From Lactonifactor sp. BIOML-A5 (GTDB lineage: Bacteria; Bacillota; Clostridia; Lachnospirales; Lachnospiraceae): a DNA stretch of 64,000 nt. A model generated the notes under the pieces. The model saw only the letters and a program-made list of their open reading frames with translations, was not told the origin of the DNA and searched no databases. The DNA is taken from contig NZ_WKYV01000008.1 in assembly GCF_009677585.1 (NCBI RefSeq), forward strand, positions 124,001 to 188,000, written 5' to 3'. Shown piece by piece: positions 9,256-18,682 of the stretch (its first letter is position 1; every line of letters begins with the position of its first letter). The position numbers and the translations under genes are program-made.

Positions 9256-10755
9256 TTACTGCAGAAATCCCTTTAATACAATTACTTTTTCCTTTACGAC
9301 CTCTCCCAAAGTGGTAAAACCTTCTTTTCCCGTACCGCTCAGCTTATATCCGCCAAAGGGCTGCATCATGTTCCGGTAGGTCCCTGTCCCGTTCACTACC
9401 ACACCGCCGGACTCTATGCTTCTCGCCAGGTTCATGCCCTTTTTCCAGTCTCTGGTCATCACACAGCCCGAAAGCCCGAAGCAGCTGCTGTTGGCAATTT
9501 CCACCGCTTCCTCAGGAGTGTCAAATCCTATGATGGGCATAACAGGACCGAAGATTTCCATATCCCGGGCAATATCCATGGACTTATCCACCTCGCCAAT
9601 TACCGTAGGCTCAATAAACGCACCTTTCCGTCTGCCCCCGATCAAAAGCTTTGCCCCCTGGTCCAGGGTCTTCTTTATCTGTTGCTCTACCTGAATGGCC
9701 GCCTTTTCCGAAATCAGACTGTTCATCAGAGTTTTTCCCGGCTTCAGCTGAGAGAAGTCCAGCCCAATGTACTGATCCAGCTCTGCCTCTACGTCCATAT
9801 CATATCCCATCTCTATTTTAGATACTGCATCCAGTACTGTCTTCGTAAATTGTTCCTTCACGGAGTTCTGTACAATGAACCTCTTGGGGGCTATGCATAC
9901 CTGCCCCGCGGAATTCATCCGCCAGGCTGCTGCCTCCCTGGCGGCTGCCTCCACATCTGCATCCTCCAGAACAATAAAAGGATCATTCCCCCCCAGCTCC
10001 AGAGCACAGGGCGCCAGCCGTTTGGCCATGATGCCGGCTATATGTAGTCCTACTTCTGTGCTTCCGGTAAGGGTCACGGCATCCACTCTGGGATCTTCAA
10101 CCAGCCAATCCCCAATGTCGCCCCCTGCACCGGTTACCACCTGCAGGGCTTCTCCCGGCACACCGGCCTCCCACAGCAACTCTATTAGCTTCATCAATGC
10201 CAGTGGGTTGCTGGTGGGCGGCTTTACAATTACTGCATTCCCCGCAGCCAGAGCCGGGGCAACTTTGTAACCGAAAAGCATCAGAGGAGCATTGAAGGGT
10301 ACGATAGCCAGAACGGTTCCCACCGGTTCGTAAACTACCATCTGCAGATCCTGCTCCGTCTTGCCGTCATGCCCGGCCTCAGTGCCGGGCACTAAAAGCT
10401 TCCCGTCACAGCGCTTTGCAGTCTCCAGGTATCCCCGGAACAGACCTGGTATCCCCTGCCACTGAAACAGGCCGTTTCGCACGCTGCTTCCGCTTTCTCG
10501 CATCAGGGTTCCGATAATCTCCCTTTTGTTCTCCTCCATTAACCGGAAAAAGCGCTCAAAAATAACTTCCTTTTCCTTTAGGGGCACAGCGCTCCACTTC
10601 TTCAGTCCTCTTTTGGAAGCCTCCAGCGCCCTGTCCACATCCTTTTTGGTGGCCATAGGTATGGTGTCAATCACTTCATTTGTAATGGGATTGATAACCG
10701 GTATAGTTTTACCGTCACCGGACTCTGTCTTCTGTCCGTCAATCATCATTTTCAT
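9256..10755 (-). CDS. NAD(P)-dependent aldehyde dehydrogenase
   Basis: 499 residues, the standard ALDH length. The catalytic Cys lies in AGQVCIAPKRF, the general-base Glu in LELGGNDPF, and the cofactor GSTEVG motif in TLTGSTEVGLHIA. ATG at 10755 is chosen over the frame start at 10794 because GGGAG is positioned before it. Related to succinate-semialdehyde/lactaldehyde-type dehydrogenases; the exact aldehyde is unknown. It follows the FAD oxidoreductase in the cluster and could oxidise the aldehyde made by the Fe-ADH or released by the upstream steps. Confidence 0.92.
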   Translation of the reverse strand: MKMMIDGQKTESGDGKTIPVINPITNEVIDTIPMATKKDVDRALEASKRGLKKWSAVPLKEKEVIFERFFRLMEENKREIIGTLMRESGSSVRNGLFQWQGIPGLFRGYLETAKRCDGKLLVPGTEAGHDGKTEQDLQMVVYEPVGTVLAIVPFNAPLMLFGYKVAPALAAGNAVIVKPPTSNPLALMKLIELLWEAGVPGEALQVVTGAGGDIGDWLVEDPRVDAVTLTGSTEVGLHIAGIMAKRLAPCALELGGNDPFIVLEDADVEAAAREAAAWRMNSAGQVCIAPKRFIVQNSVKEQFTKTVLDAVSKIEMGYDMDVEAELDQYIGLDFSQLKPGKTLMNSLISEKAAIQVEQQIKKTLDQGAKLLIGGRRKGAFIEPTVIGEVDKSMDIARDMEIFGPVMPIIGFDTPEEAVEIANSSCFGLSGCVMTRDWKKGMNLARSIESGGVVVNGTGTYRNMMQPFGGYKLSGTGKEGFTTLGEVVKEKVIVLKGFLQ

Positions 10756-10844
10756 AGTACTGCTCCCTTCTTTCTGCAAAAATCTCCGCCCCACATTATA
10801 GCATTATAACGCAAGACGGAGATCCTTATCTACAATCCTTACTA

Positions 10845-12302
10845 TTATCTTGTCTCAAACAGGATCGCTCCCTGAGCTACCAGATTATCCTGCAGTTCCT
10901 TGATATCCTTCTGAAGTTCTCTGGGGGTTACGTCCTTCTTTACAGAAAGTGCCGCTGCAGTCCCCGCCGCCTGCCCGGTTACCATGGTCTGGTGGAGATA
11001 GCGCAGGTATGCCGGCCGGTCGGTGGAAACAGATTTGCCTGCTGCCAGCAGGTTGTCAATGGTTTTAGGAAGCAGACACCGGTAAGGAATATCGTAAGAT
11101 CCTCCATCCTTTGGGAATGCCATATCTGTTTTGCCGTCCACGCATACAGCCAGTGTATCCATGGCTGCCACATGGTATCCACCTGCCTTGAAGGAAGTCT
11201 TGCCAATCGTGTCCTCAAACTGACGGCATGCTTCCACGTCGTCCCTGGTAAGGATATACTCGCCCACAATCCTGGGACCTTCTCTCAGACGAAGCTCTGT
11301 GCAGGTCTTGGTAATATATGCGTGCTCAAATCCGGGCACATAATTTTTGAAGAATCTCCAGGCAATCATATTCTGCTTCCTGCATTCAATGTTGCATCTG
11401 GTAAGATCCCACGCATCCGTAGGAAGCGCGTGATCCACCTGGGAGGAATGCTGGAAGTGGGCCTGAATGTGTCCCCCTTCTCTTGGGGTAAGGAAGAACC
11501 CGGCTCCTGAATATGGATGCCAGTCTCCGTTTTTCAGGGCCATATCACGCAGCTCATAAAAGCCCATGATCTCTCCCAGCTCTTTGATGTCGTAGCACTT
11601 ACGGTACATATCTTCTACTTCTTCCCTTGTATTTGCATCCTCATAGGGGAAGATTAACTGTTTAAAGGAAAACTGATCCGGATTGGTGCGGATATAGGTT
11701 AAGAGCTTGTCCCAGTCTACCCCGTCCACGGTGAATGCCAGGGTATGGGGCTGGATAATATCGCGGCTGACGCACGCAGTCTCACATCCTGCCTGGATAG
11801 CCACATATCCCTCTCCGGTACAGTCGATCACACGTTTTGCTTTCATCTCATTTCTGCCGTTAGCATTTTCAACGATAATTCCGGTTACGGTGTTCTCCTC
11901 CTTGGTAACCCCTACCACCAGAGTGTCTAAAAGGAGTTCCACCCCCTCTTCTTCCATCATTTCAAAGATGAGGTATACCCACCATTCTGGATCTACATAG
12001 GAAAAGGTGTAGCCTGCTTTTTCCCTGATCTTGCTTCTCCACTCAGGCAGCGCATGCCCGGATTTCAGAAGTCTCTGATATGTTTCTTCCACCAGCCCTC
12101 CGATATCTCTTTTGCCCCGGGGGTTAAATAATCTTGCATAGGCAAATCCGGGAGGTCCGGAAAGACTCATCTGACCTCCCAGGATTCCTGTTTTCTCAAT
12201 CAATAAGGTTTTTGCACCATTCCTCGCGCTGGCGATTGCCGCAGCCACACCTGAAGTTCCGCCGCCGCAGACAATTACATCATATTGTGTGTCGTACCCC
12301 AT
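10845..12302 (-). CDS. FAD-dependent oxidoreductase
   Basis: 485 residues. The N-terminal dinucleotide-binding fold DVIVCGGGTSGVAAAIASA is at about 8-26, followed by the acidic end of strand 2 (LIEK) and a second FAD contact RVIDCTGEGYVA. The C-terminus LLAAGKSVSTDRPA and AAGTAAALS fit the large FAD-dependent oxidoreductase group that includes fumarate-reductase-like and uncharacterised dehydrogenases. GAAGGAGG precedes the ATG at 12302. It lies 26 bases after the UGSC-like gene and is the second gene of the cluster. It may oxidise, desaturate or reduce the substrate; partner and electron acceptor are not evident. Confidence 0.9.
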   Translation of the reverse strand: MGYDTQYDVIVCGGGTSGVAAAIASARNGAKTLLIEKTGILGGQMSLSGPPGFAYARLFNPRGKRDIGGLVEETYQRLLKSGHALPEWRSKIREKAGYTFSYVDPEWWVYLIFEMMEEEGVELLLDTLVVGVTKEENTVTGIIVENANGRNEMKAKRVIDCTGEGYVAIQAGCETACVSRDIIQPHTLAFTVDGVDWDKLLTYIRTNPDQFSFKQLIFPYEDANTREEVEDMYRKCYDIKELGEIMGFYELRDMALKNGDWHPYSGAGFFLTPREGGHIQAHFQHSSQVDHALPTDAWDLTRCNIECRKQNMIAWRFFKNYVPGFEHAYITKTCTELRLREGPRIVGEYILTRDDVEACRQFEDTIGKTSFKAGGYHVAAMDTLAVCVDGKTDMAFPKDGGSYDIPYRCLLPKTIDNLLAAGKSVSTDRPAYLRYLHQTMVTGQAAGTAAALSVKKDVTPRELQKDIKELQDNLVAQGAILFETR

Positions 12303-12328
12303 AACGTGCCCTCCTTCATTTTATTTTT

Positions 12329-14041
12329 CTATTTTTTGAAATCTTCAATTGATTTTGCAATGGTTCCATCCGGCATAGCTACCGGCTCTACGCATCCTTC
12401 GCTGTGAAGCGCCCAAGGAAGGATTACACCAGAATGGCCGCCCCGGCCGCCGATCACTACTACTTCCACATCTTTTGGTGAGCGCGTTACTGGCAGAGGA
12501 TGTCTGTTCTCCCATTCTTTCGGACGCACCGGTACAAGTCCACGGTTGCGGACCATAGGAACCTCATGATATACATACTGATGAATATGTTCCTGAATCA
12601 TTTCCTTTGTATAACCGGACTTCTTCAGCATCATTCCATGATCAGGCGTCAGGCAGACTACCAGCGGGCCAGGCATATAGGCATTGTTGGATCCAAGTGT
12701 GGTACAGCAGTGTGTTATGGTATCCAGCAGATCGTGTCCGTTTAAGCTCAGGAAGTCGATAATATCATGAATGGGTTCTGCCTTCAGTACATAGACTGTG
12801 GTTGTATCTGAATCATAGCGATCCTCATTGATCATATTCCACTGTGCCAGTTCAGGCTCCTCTGCAAAGCAGTAGGTAAATTCTGCCTGGGAAGCAATGC
12901 AGTCCAGATCACATACCCCGGGAACTGAGCGGAATATATTCATAATAACCAGGTTAACGGCTCTTCCTATGGTCGCATTGGCCGGATAGCCCGGTCCCTG
13001 GCAGCCCTGCTTGCCGGAGATTCCAATTTCCTGCGCAATGGGACCAGATACGATTACCATGTTGCCGCCGGGGTGAGAGGTTGTCACAGACTGGTTCAGG
13101 TTATACAGGGGGCTGTTCAGTGCCTTAAATACTGCTACCAGTATGGGCATGGCCGTGGGTTTACATCCTGCCATAATTGCTGCCACTGCCACATCCTTAA
13201 CGGTAACAGTCTTCCCGCTGGGTCCGCTGGGGCTGCACAGCACCAGATCTTCTTCAAATGGACAATACTCCATCATTTTCTCGTACCGGGCTTTCGTAGG
13301 AGGAATAATCGGAAGCCCGTCGCTGATATGCTCTGCATTGAAGAAATCGTTGATTTCCTCCAGATAAGCACCCGGCTCACAGAGTTTTTCTTCTTCTATA
13401 TCTAATTCCTCCGTCACTGGGAGCAGTCCGTCTGCTCTCGGAGGTACTTTGTCCATCTTAAAGTCAATGTGTGCAAGCTCCTCCAGCTTTTCTCCGTTAC
13501 TGGTCAGAGATTCTATGATGTAATCCCATTTTAAATCCACCTGAGCCGCCACTTCCTCTACGGTACTTGCCTGATAGATGTCTACCGAACAGAGGCAGAG
13601 ATGTCCTGCACGGTATACACCGACGCCCTCTGTGATTCCGGTTCCTGGAGGTGCTGTCATATAGACAGTAGGAATCCCCAGCTCTTCCAGGGCAATGCTT
13701 AACACGGTGGTGGAAGAAGAAGTTCCCATATCACCAAAGGCAACAATAGCCGCCGTTGGTTTTTCTTCTGCCAGCATTTCCGCATATTTCTTCAGAGCCT
13801 CCGCATCCTTCCCCCGGACAGTTTCTGTATACTCTACGAAGTTTGTAATCCCCAGTTCTGTAAAGTGCTCTTTGATGCGATCAAAAACCGTGTAATAATT
13901 ACAAAATCCAAGTTTTGTATTATTATAAAAAAGTATTTTGCCTGACTTCAGCTCTTCCAGAGATACCCGGGGCGCTAGCTGAATCATTTTTCTTTCCTGA
14001 TACCCTCTGGGATCCAGGATTGGATTAAATTTTGTCGCCAT
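12329..14041 (-). CDS. UGSC-like domain protein with C-terminal DGLPIIPPT domain
   Basis: 570 residues from ATG 14041 (GGAG 7 bases upstream). Residues about 1-200 resemble the UGSC family, known for a Sec/Cys-Gly-Ser-Cys redox motif. At the equivalent place this protein has GDMGTSSST (MGTS at 105-108), so both redox residues appear replaced. After a linker, residues about 228-560 form a second domain beginning NDFFNAEHISDGLPIIPPT that is found as a separate partner protein of UGSC genes in my recollection; it keeps many Cys (for instance HCCTT, GCQGPG). It is the promoter-proximal gene of the catabolic cluster, divergent from the LysR regulator. Function unknown; family assignment is from motif memory. 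Confidence 0.6.
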   Translation of the reverse strand: MATKFNPILDPRGYQERKMIQLAPRVSLEELKSGKILFYNNTKLGFCNYYTVFDRIKEHFTELGITNFVEYTETVRGKDAEALKKYAEMLAEEKPTAAIVAFGDMGTSSSTTVLSIALEELGIPTVYMTAPPGTGITEGVGVYRAGHLCLCSVDIYQASTVEEVAAQVDLKWDYIIESLTSNGEKLEELAHIDFKMDKVPPRADGLLPVTEELDIEEEKLCEPGAYLEEINDFFNAEHISDGLPIIPPTKARYEKMMEYCPFEEDLVLCSPSGPSGKTVTVKDVAVAAIMAGCKPTAMPILVAVFKALNSPLYNLNQSVTTSHPGGNMVIVSGPIAQEIGISGKQGCQGPGYPANATIGRAVNLVIMNIFRSVPGVCDLDCIASQAEFTYCFAEEPELAQWNMINEDRYDSDTTTVYVLKAEPIHDIIDFLSLNGHDLLDTITHCCTTLGSNNAYMPGPLVVCLTPDHGMMLKKSGYTKEMIQEHIHQYVYHEVPMVRNRGLVPVRPKEWENRHPLPVTRSPKDVEVVVIGGRGGHSGVILPWALHSEGCVEPVAMPDGTIAKSIEDFKK

Positions 14042-14283
14042 ACTCATTCTCCTTTTCCACACTTATTTTTTATATACTGCTTAAGCATTTTTTATTTTAT
14101 GACTTAAGTTTACTTTTTTATGGCTGTTGTATCAATTCGCTTTTCCCTCCCTTTTTATTCCTGGAACGAATAAGTACGCGAACCGATGTCAGATTAAGTT
14201 TCATGTCCGCTTGATAACGTCGGAATCTTGCGATATAATAAGTCTTGACAGTTTGTTGAGCAGGCATAAAAGGAGAGAGATGA
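14042..14283. promoter_or_regulatory. Divergent control region between LysR gene and catabolic cluster
   Basis: 242 bases without a gene. For the plus-strand LysR gene, TTGATA (14211-14216) and TATAAT (14234-14239) are 17 bases apart. For the minus strand, a weaker TTGATA (14135-14130) and TAAACT (14112-14107), also 17 apart, may serve the UGSC-like gene. Two CTTAAG-centred palindromes, TGCTTAAGCA at 14078-14087 and GACTTAAGTT at 14101-14110, lie at or just downstream of that promoter and are candidate regulator sites. Confidence 0.6.
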
Positions 14284-15189
14284 ATGACATTTGAACAATT
14301 ACAACATTTTCTGGCAATTGCGAAATATAAGAACTATTCTATTGCTGCCGAAGAAAGCTTTGTCTCCCAGTCTTCTCTCTCCAAGCAAATCAAAGCACTG
14401 GAGGAAGAACTGGGATTCAAACTTTTTGACAGGACCACCAGGAATATCGAGCTCACCGAGGGGGGAGAGGAATTTGTGATGTATTCTCAAAGAATTCTGC
14501 AGGAGTATAAAGAAATGCTCAGCAGGCTTCGGAGATATACGGACGAATCCAAGAACACCCTGAGGATAGCCGCCATACCTGTCATGAATCATTACGGACT
14601 CACGGACATCATTTTTCATTTTCAGCAGCAATACCCTGGGGTAAGAGTAAAGGTTCTGGAAAAGGACGGAAGCTACGTAGTCCAGGATCTGGAGAAGGGA
14701 GATGCCGATCTGGTTTTTCTGAGAAGTCATCATATTCCGGAAGGAGAATTCTTAATTTACCCTTTGATCGATGATGAACTGGTACTGATTACCGGTCAGG
14801 ACCACCGTTTTTCAAACAGAGATGAAATCGACCTAAAAGAGGCCGAGGATGAAGAATTTCTTTTTTTGGGAGCCAATACCGGTATGCATCAGACCTGCAT
14901 CAAGGCATGCAAAAAGGCGGGGTTCATTCCAAAAGAACGATGCCTGGACCTCCGCTCCAGCACCATTAAGAATCTGGTGGCAAACGGCCAGGGCATCTCT
15001 CTTATGATGAAGGCATCTATCGAGTATATGAAAGACCCCAGAATACATATCGTCTATCTGAAAGAACATCCCATAGTGAATCTGGCACTGGCAACCAAAG
15101 AAGAAATGTTAAGCGATGTATCCCGGACATTTATCGAATATGTCCAGGATAGTTTCGGGCATCTTACAGACGGGGAAGAAGTCATGTAG
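14284..15189 (+). CDS. LysR family transcriptional regulator
   Basis: 301 residues. The N-terminal winged helix-turn-helix TFEQLQHFLAIAKYKNYSIA... with SQSSLSKQIKALEEELG is typical for LysR, and the remainder is the periplasmic-binding-like effector domain (RIAAIPVMNHYG, VFLRSHHIPEG). AGGAGAGA precedes the ATG at 14284. It is transcribed away from the 12-gene catabolic cluster, the classical arrangement for a regulator that controls its divergent neighbour in response to a pathway metabolite. The stop overlaps a repeated sequence (15185-15200) and a strong terminator follows. Confidence 0.93.
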   Translation: MTFEQLQHFLAIAKYKNYSIAAEESFVSQSSLSKQIKALEEELGFKLFDRTTRNIELTEGGEEFVMYSQRILQEYKEMLSRLRRYTDESKNTLRIAAIPVMNHYGLTDIIFHFQQQYPGVRVKVLEKDGSYVVQDLEKGDADLVFLRSHHIPEGEFLIYPLIDDELVLITGQDHRFSNRDEIDLKEAEDEEFLFLGANTGMHQTCIKACKKAGFIPKERCLDLRSSTIKNLVANGQGISLMMKASIEYMKDPRIHIVYLKEHPIVNLALATKEEMLSDVSRTFIEYVQDSFGHLTDGEEVM

Positions 15190-15229
15190 GGACGGGTCTG
15201 TTGTATAAAGGGACAGGCCGATCCCAAAA

Positions 15230-15269
15230 GGGGACGTGTTCTTTCTAAAAAGAACACGTCCCCTTTTTT
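15230..15269. terminator. Bidirectional intrinsic terminator between the LysR gene and secA
   Basis: A perfect 15-base-pair stem (15230-15244 with 15249-15263) has a 4-base loop and is followed on the plus strand by six T; the minus strand has a shorter T run. It separates the convergent LysR and secA genes. Confidence 0.85.
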
Positions 15270-15274
15270 ACCCT

Positions 15275-17845
15275 TTAGACTGCTTTGCGCCCGCAGCACT
15301 GTTTGTATTTCTTGCCGCTGCCGCATGGACACGGGTCATTGGGATATACTTTTTTCACTGCTCTCTGCATTGGTTTCTTAGGACCGGATTCGTCTTTATT
15401 CGTTCCGGTTACCTTTGCTACCTGCTCTCTTTCTACTTTCTGCTCTACTTTTACATGGTACAGCAGACGAAGTGTATCCTCCTGGATCGCAGCGGTCATG
15501 GCATTGAACATCTCATAGCCGCTCATCTTATATTCTACCTTCGGATCCCTCTGGCCATAGGCCTGCAGGCCGATTCCCTGACGCAGCTGATCCATGTCAT
15601 CGATATGATCCATCCACTTCCGGTCGATTACCTTCAGCAGAATGACACGCTCCAGTTCTCTCAGCTGTTCTGGTTCCGGGAATTCCACTTCTTTTTCTTC
15701 ATAAATCTTTACTGCCTCTTCCTTCAGATCCTGTTTCAGCTGATTTTTCTTAATCCCATCTACCTTCTCTTTTGTCACTGGTTTTACCGGTATGATGGGA
15801 ATTAATACACTGTTCAGTTCGCTGAGATCCCACTCGTCGTTCTCTACGTCGTCAGAGATACACATATCTACCGTACTGTCCACGATATCAGTAATCATCT
15901 TATAGATAGACTCTCTCATGTTCTCTCCGTCCAGAACACGGCGTCTCTCTTTGTAGATAATCTCCCGCTGTTCGTTATTTACCTGGTCATATTCCAGCAG
16001 GTTCTTACGAATTCCGTAGTTATTGCTCTCTATCTTCATCTGCGCCTTTTCAATGGCACTGGACAGCATTTTATGCTCAATCTGCTCATTCTCCGCAACA
16101 CCCAAAGATTTAAATACATTCATCAGCTTTTCCGAACCAAACAGACGCATCAGATCGTCTTCCAAAGAAATATAGAATCTGGATTCACCGGGATCTCCCT
16201 GCCGTCCGGAACGGCCGCGGAGCTGGTTGTCAATACGCCTGGATTCGTGGCGCTCCGTACCAATAATTTTAAGTCCGCCTGCTTCTCTGGACACATCGTC
16301 CAGCTTGATATCTGTACCACGCCCGGCCATATTGGTTGCGATGGTAACCGCTCCGGCCTCTCCGGCTCCGGCTACAATCTCCGCCTCCAGCTCATGGAAC
16401 TTGGCATTCAATACCGTATGCTTGATTCCCTCTCTTTTCAGCATGCCGCTGAGAAGCTCGGAGTTCTCAATGGTAATGGTACCGACCAGAACCGGCTGAT
16501 TCTTGGCGTGAGCCTCTTTGATCTCCTCCACTACAGCCCGGAACTTTTCCTTCTGGGTCATATATACCGCATCGTCGTAGTCTTTACGGATGACAGGCAT
16601 ATTCGTTGGAATCTCTACAACGTCCATGCCGTAGATTTCCCTGAACTCCTTTTCCTCTGTAAGAGCCGTACCTGTCATACCCGACTTTTTGGTGTATTTG
16701 TTAAAGAAGTTCTGGAAGGTAATGGTTGCCAGGGTTTTACTCTCCCTTCTTACCTTCACATGCTCTTTTGCCTCAATTGCCTGGTGAAGCCCGTCAGAAT
16801 AGCGGCGCCCGGGCATAATACGGCCGGTAAATTCATCTACAATCAGAACCTGATCATCCTTTACCACATAATCCTGGTCTCTGAACATCAGATTGTGCGC
16901 CCGCAGAGCCAGTATAATATTGTGCTGAATCTCCAGATTCTCAGGATCCGCCAGATTCTCAATGCTGAAGAACTTCTCTACTTTCTTGACGCCCTGTTCT
17001 GTCAGGTTTACAATCTTATCTTTTTCATTAACGATAAAGTCCCCGGTTTCAATGATTTCCTCTCCCATAATAGCGGTCATCTTCGTCATCTCACCGCTGG
17101 CCTCGCCCCGTTCCAGCTGTCTGGCAAGAATGTCACAGACTTCGTAGAGCTTGGTGGACTTTTCACTCTGTCCGGATATAATCAGAGGGGTTCTCGCCTC
17201 ATCAATGAGAACCGAGTCAACCTCATCGATGATAGCATAGTGGAGATCTCTTTGCACCAGCTGTTCTTTGTAAATTACCATGTTGTCACGCAGGTAGTCA
17301 AAGCCCAGCTCGTTGTTCGTCACATAGGTAATGTCACAGGCATAGGCAGCGCGTCTCTCGTCATTATTCATGGAATTCAGCACCACACCTACCGTCAGTC
17401 CCAAAAATTCATGAACCTTGCCCATCCACTCCGCATCACGGTGCGCCAGGTAATCATTGACCGTTACAATATGCACCCCTTCCCCCTCCAAAGCGTTCAG
17501 ATAGGCAGGAAGCGTAGATACCAGTGTCTTACCTTCACCGGTTCTCATCTCCGCAATACGCCCCTGATGCAGGATAATACCGCCGATCAGCTGTACCCGG
17601 TAATGTTCCATATTGAGAACACGCTTGGCCGCCTCTCTCACAGTGGCAAAAGCCTCCGGGAGAATATCATCCAGAGAAGCCCCCTCAGAGAGCCGGTTTT
17701 TGAATTCCCTGGTCTTTTCCCGCAGCTCCTCGTCACTGAGCTTCTGCATCTTGGGGCGCAGAGCCTCGATCTTGTCCACTGTAGCCACCAGCCGCTTTAC
17801 TTCTCTTTCACTATGGGTTCCGAATATCTTGTTTATAACATTCAT
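15275..17845 (-). CDS. secA: Protein translocase ATPase SecA
   Basis: 856 residues, the full length for SecA, the motor that pushes preproteins through SecYEG. Walker A MRTGEGKT lies near residue 100, the DEAD-type IDEVDS near 210, and the second helicase half has GRGTDI and RGRSGRQGD. The C-terminus [15 protein letters not shown] is the zinc-binding tail. TAGGAG precedes the ATG at 17845. Promoter TTGTTT/TAAAAT is at 17901-17929. It neighbours hpf in the same direction, a common order in Clostridia and Bacillota. Confidence 0.98.
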   Translation of the reverse strand: MNVINKIFGTHSEREVKRLVATVDKIEALRPKMQKLSDEELREKTREFKNRLSEGASLDDILPEAFATVREAAKRVLNMEHYRVQLIGGIILHQGRIAEMRTGEGKTLVSTLPAYLNALEGEGVHIVTVNDYLAHRDAEWMGKVHEFLGLTVGVVLNSMNNDERRAAYACDITYVTNNELGFDYLRDNMVIYKEQLVQRDLHYAIIDEVDSVLIDEARTPLIISGQSEKSTKLYEVCDILARQLERGEASGEMTKMTAIMGEEIIETGDFIVNEKDKIVNLTEQGVKKVEKFFSIENLADPENLEIQHNIILALRAHNLMFRDQDYVVKDDQVLIVDEFTGRIMPGRRYSDGLHQAIEAKEHVKVRRESKTLATITFQNFFNKYTKKSGMTGTALTEEKEFREIYGMDVVEIPTNMPVIRKDYDDAVYMTQKEKFRAVVEEIKEAHAKNQPVLVGTITIENSELLSGMLKREGIKHTVLNAKFHELEAEIVAGAGEAGAVTIATNMAGRGTDIKLDDVSREAGGLKIIGTERHESRRIDNQLRGRSGRQGDPGESRFYISLEDDLMRLFGSEKLMNVFKSLGVAENEQIEHKMLSSAIEKAQMKIESNNYGIRKNLLEYDQVNNEQREIIYKERRRVLDGENMRESIYKMITDIVDSTVDMCISDDVENDEWDLSELNSVLIPIIPVKPVTKEKVDGIKKNQLKQDLKEEAVKIYEEKEVEFPEPEQLRELERVILLKVIDRKWMDHIDDMDQLRQGIGLQAYGQRDPKVEYKMSGYEMFNAMTAAIQEDTLRLLYHVKVEQKVEREQVAKVTGTNKDESGPKKPMQRAVKKVYPNDPCPCGSGKKYKQCCGRKAV

Positions 17846-17900
17846 AAAAAATACTCCTATTTTTTCTTCGTTTTCAAATTAAGTCATAGCACTATTGTTC

Positions 17901-17929
17901 ATTTTAGCACTTTCCTATGTTGAAAACAA
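17901..17929 (-). promoter_or_regulatory. Candidate sigma-A promoter of secA
   Basis: Minus strand TTGTTT (17929-17924), 17-base spacer, TAAAAT (17906-17901), about 56 bases before the secA start. Confidence 0.5.
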
Positions 17930-17958
17930 TAAATTTTTCGTGAACAAACCATGAAAAA

Positions 17959-17990
17959 GCACCCGAAAGCCCTCTGCAGGCTCCGGGTGC
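17959..17990 (-). terminator. Intrinsic terminator of hpf
   Basis: GCACCCG (17959-17965) pairs with CGGGTGC (17984-17990), with an inner AGCC/GGCT stem; on the minus strand a run of five T follows. It lies just after the hpf stop at 18005. Confidence 0.8.
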
Positions 17991-18004
17991 CGGTGATTCT
18001 TATC

Positions 18005-18550
18005 TTAGAACTCTGGTTCAATCAAACCATAAGTATTGCCTTTTCTCTTGTATACCACATTTACTTCCTCTGTCTCCGCATTCAGGAAAACATAGAAATT
18101 ATGCCCCAGAAGCTCCATCTGCACACAGGCGTCTTCCGGATACATGGGTTTGAAACCAAAACGTTTGGTACGGATAATCTTTATCTCTCCATCATCCTCA
18201 TAATCCTTTTCCACATAAGCCTTCTGGAAGTGAGTATATTCTTCCTGCTCCTTTACGCCCTGCTCTCTCTGGATGATTTTGTTTTTGTACTTTCTCAGCT
18301 GGCGCTCTATGACCTCTTCCACAAGATCAATGGATACGTACATATCATTGCTTACCTGTTCTGAACGGATAATATTACCCTTCACAGGTATGGTAACTTC
18401 GATCTTCTGGCGCTCCTTTTCCACGCTGAGCGTTACTATAATTTCCGTATCTTCCGTAAAATATCTACTTAACTTTCCAAGCTTGTCCTGGACTGCTGTG
18501 CGTAACCCGTCGGTTACTTCAAGATTTTTTCCACTTATGATAAAATTCAT
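18005..18550 (-). CDS. hpf: Ribosome hibernation promoting factor, long form (HPF/RaiA)
   Basis: 181 residues from ATG 18550. The N-terminal MNFIISGKNLEVTDGLR ribosome-binding domain is followed by a charged linker and the C-terminal dimerisation domain (IIRTKRFGFKPMYPEDACVQMELLGHNFYVFLN). The long form makes inactive 100S ribosome dimers in stationary phase. The open frame begins at 18610, but MNFII is the family start and GGGG is placed upstream. A consensus-like promoter is at 18626-18654 and a terminator follows, so it is likely monocistronic. Confidence 0.95.
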   Translation of the reverse strand: MNFIISGKNLEVTDGLRTAVQDKLGKLSRYFTEDTEIIVTLSVEKERQKIEVTIPVKGNIIRSEQVSNDMYVSIDLVEEVIERQLRKYKNKIIQREQGVKEQEEYTHFQKAYVEKDYEDDGEIKIIRTKRFGFKPMYPEDACVQMELLGHNFYVFLNAETEEVNVVYKRKGNTYGLIEPEF

Positions 18551-18625
18551 GCTGTCAACCCCTTTAACGTGTATTTTACAAATCCCTTTGGAATTCTTTA
18601 CCAAGGTCATTTGTAATGTAACCCC

Positions 18626-18654
18626 ATTATATCAATATTCAGTTTTTATTGCAA
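18626..18654 (-). promoter_or_regulatory. Sigma-A promoter of hpf
   Basis: Minus strand TTGCAA (18654-18649), 17-base spacer, TATAAT (18631-18626), with a transcript start about 70 bases before the coding start. Confidence 0.7.
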
Positions 18655-18682
18655 CGGAATTTAGAAAATTTTCATTATTGTA

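Noticed and set aside
16073..17923. 616-residue open frame on the plus strand opposite secA
   Set aside because: It is antisense to the well-supported secA gene, has no recognisable domain and no good ribosome binding site; a frame shadow.
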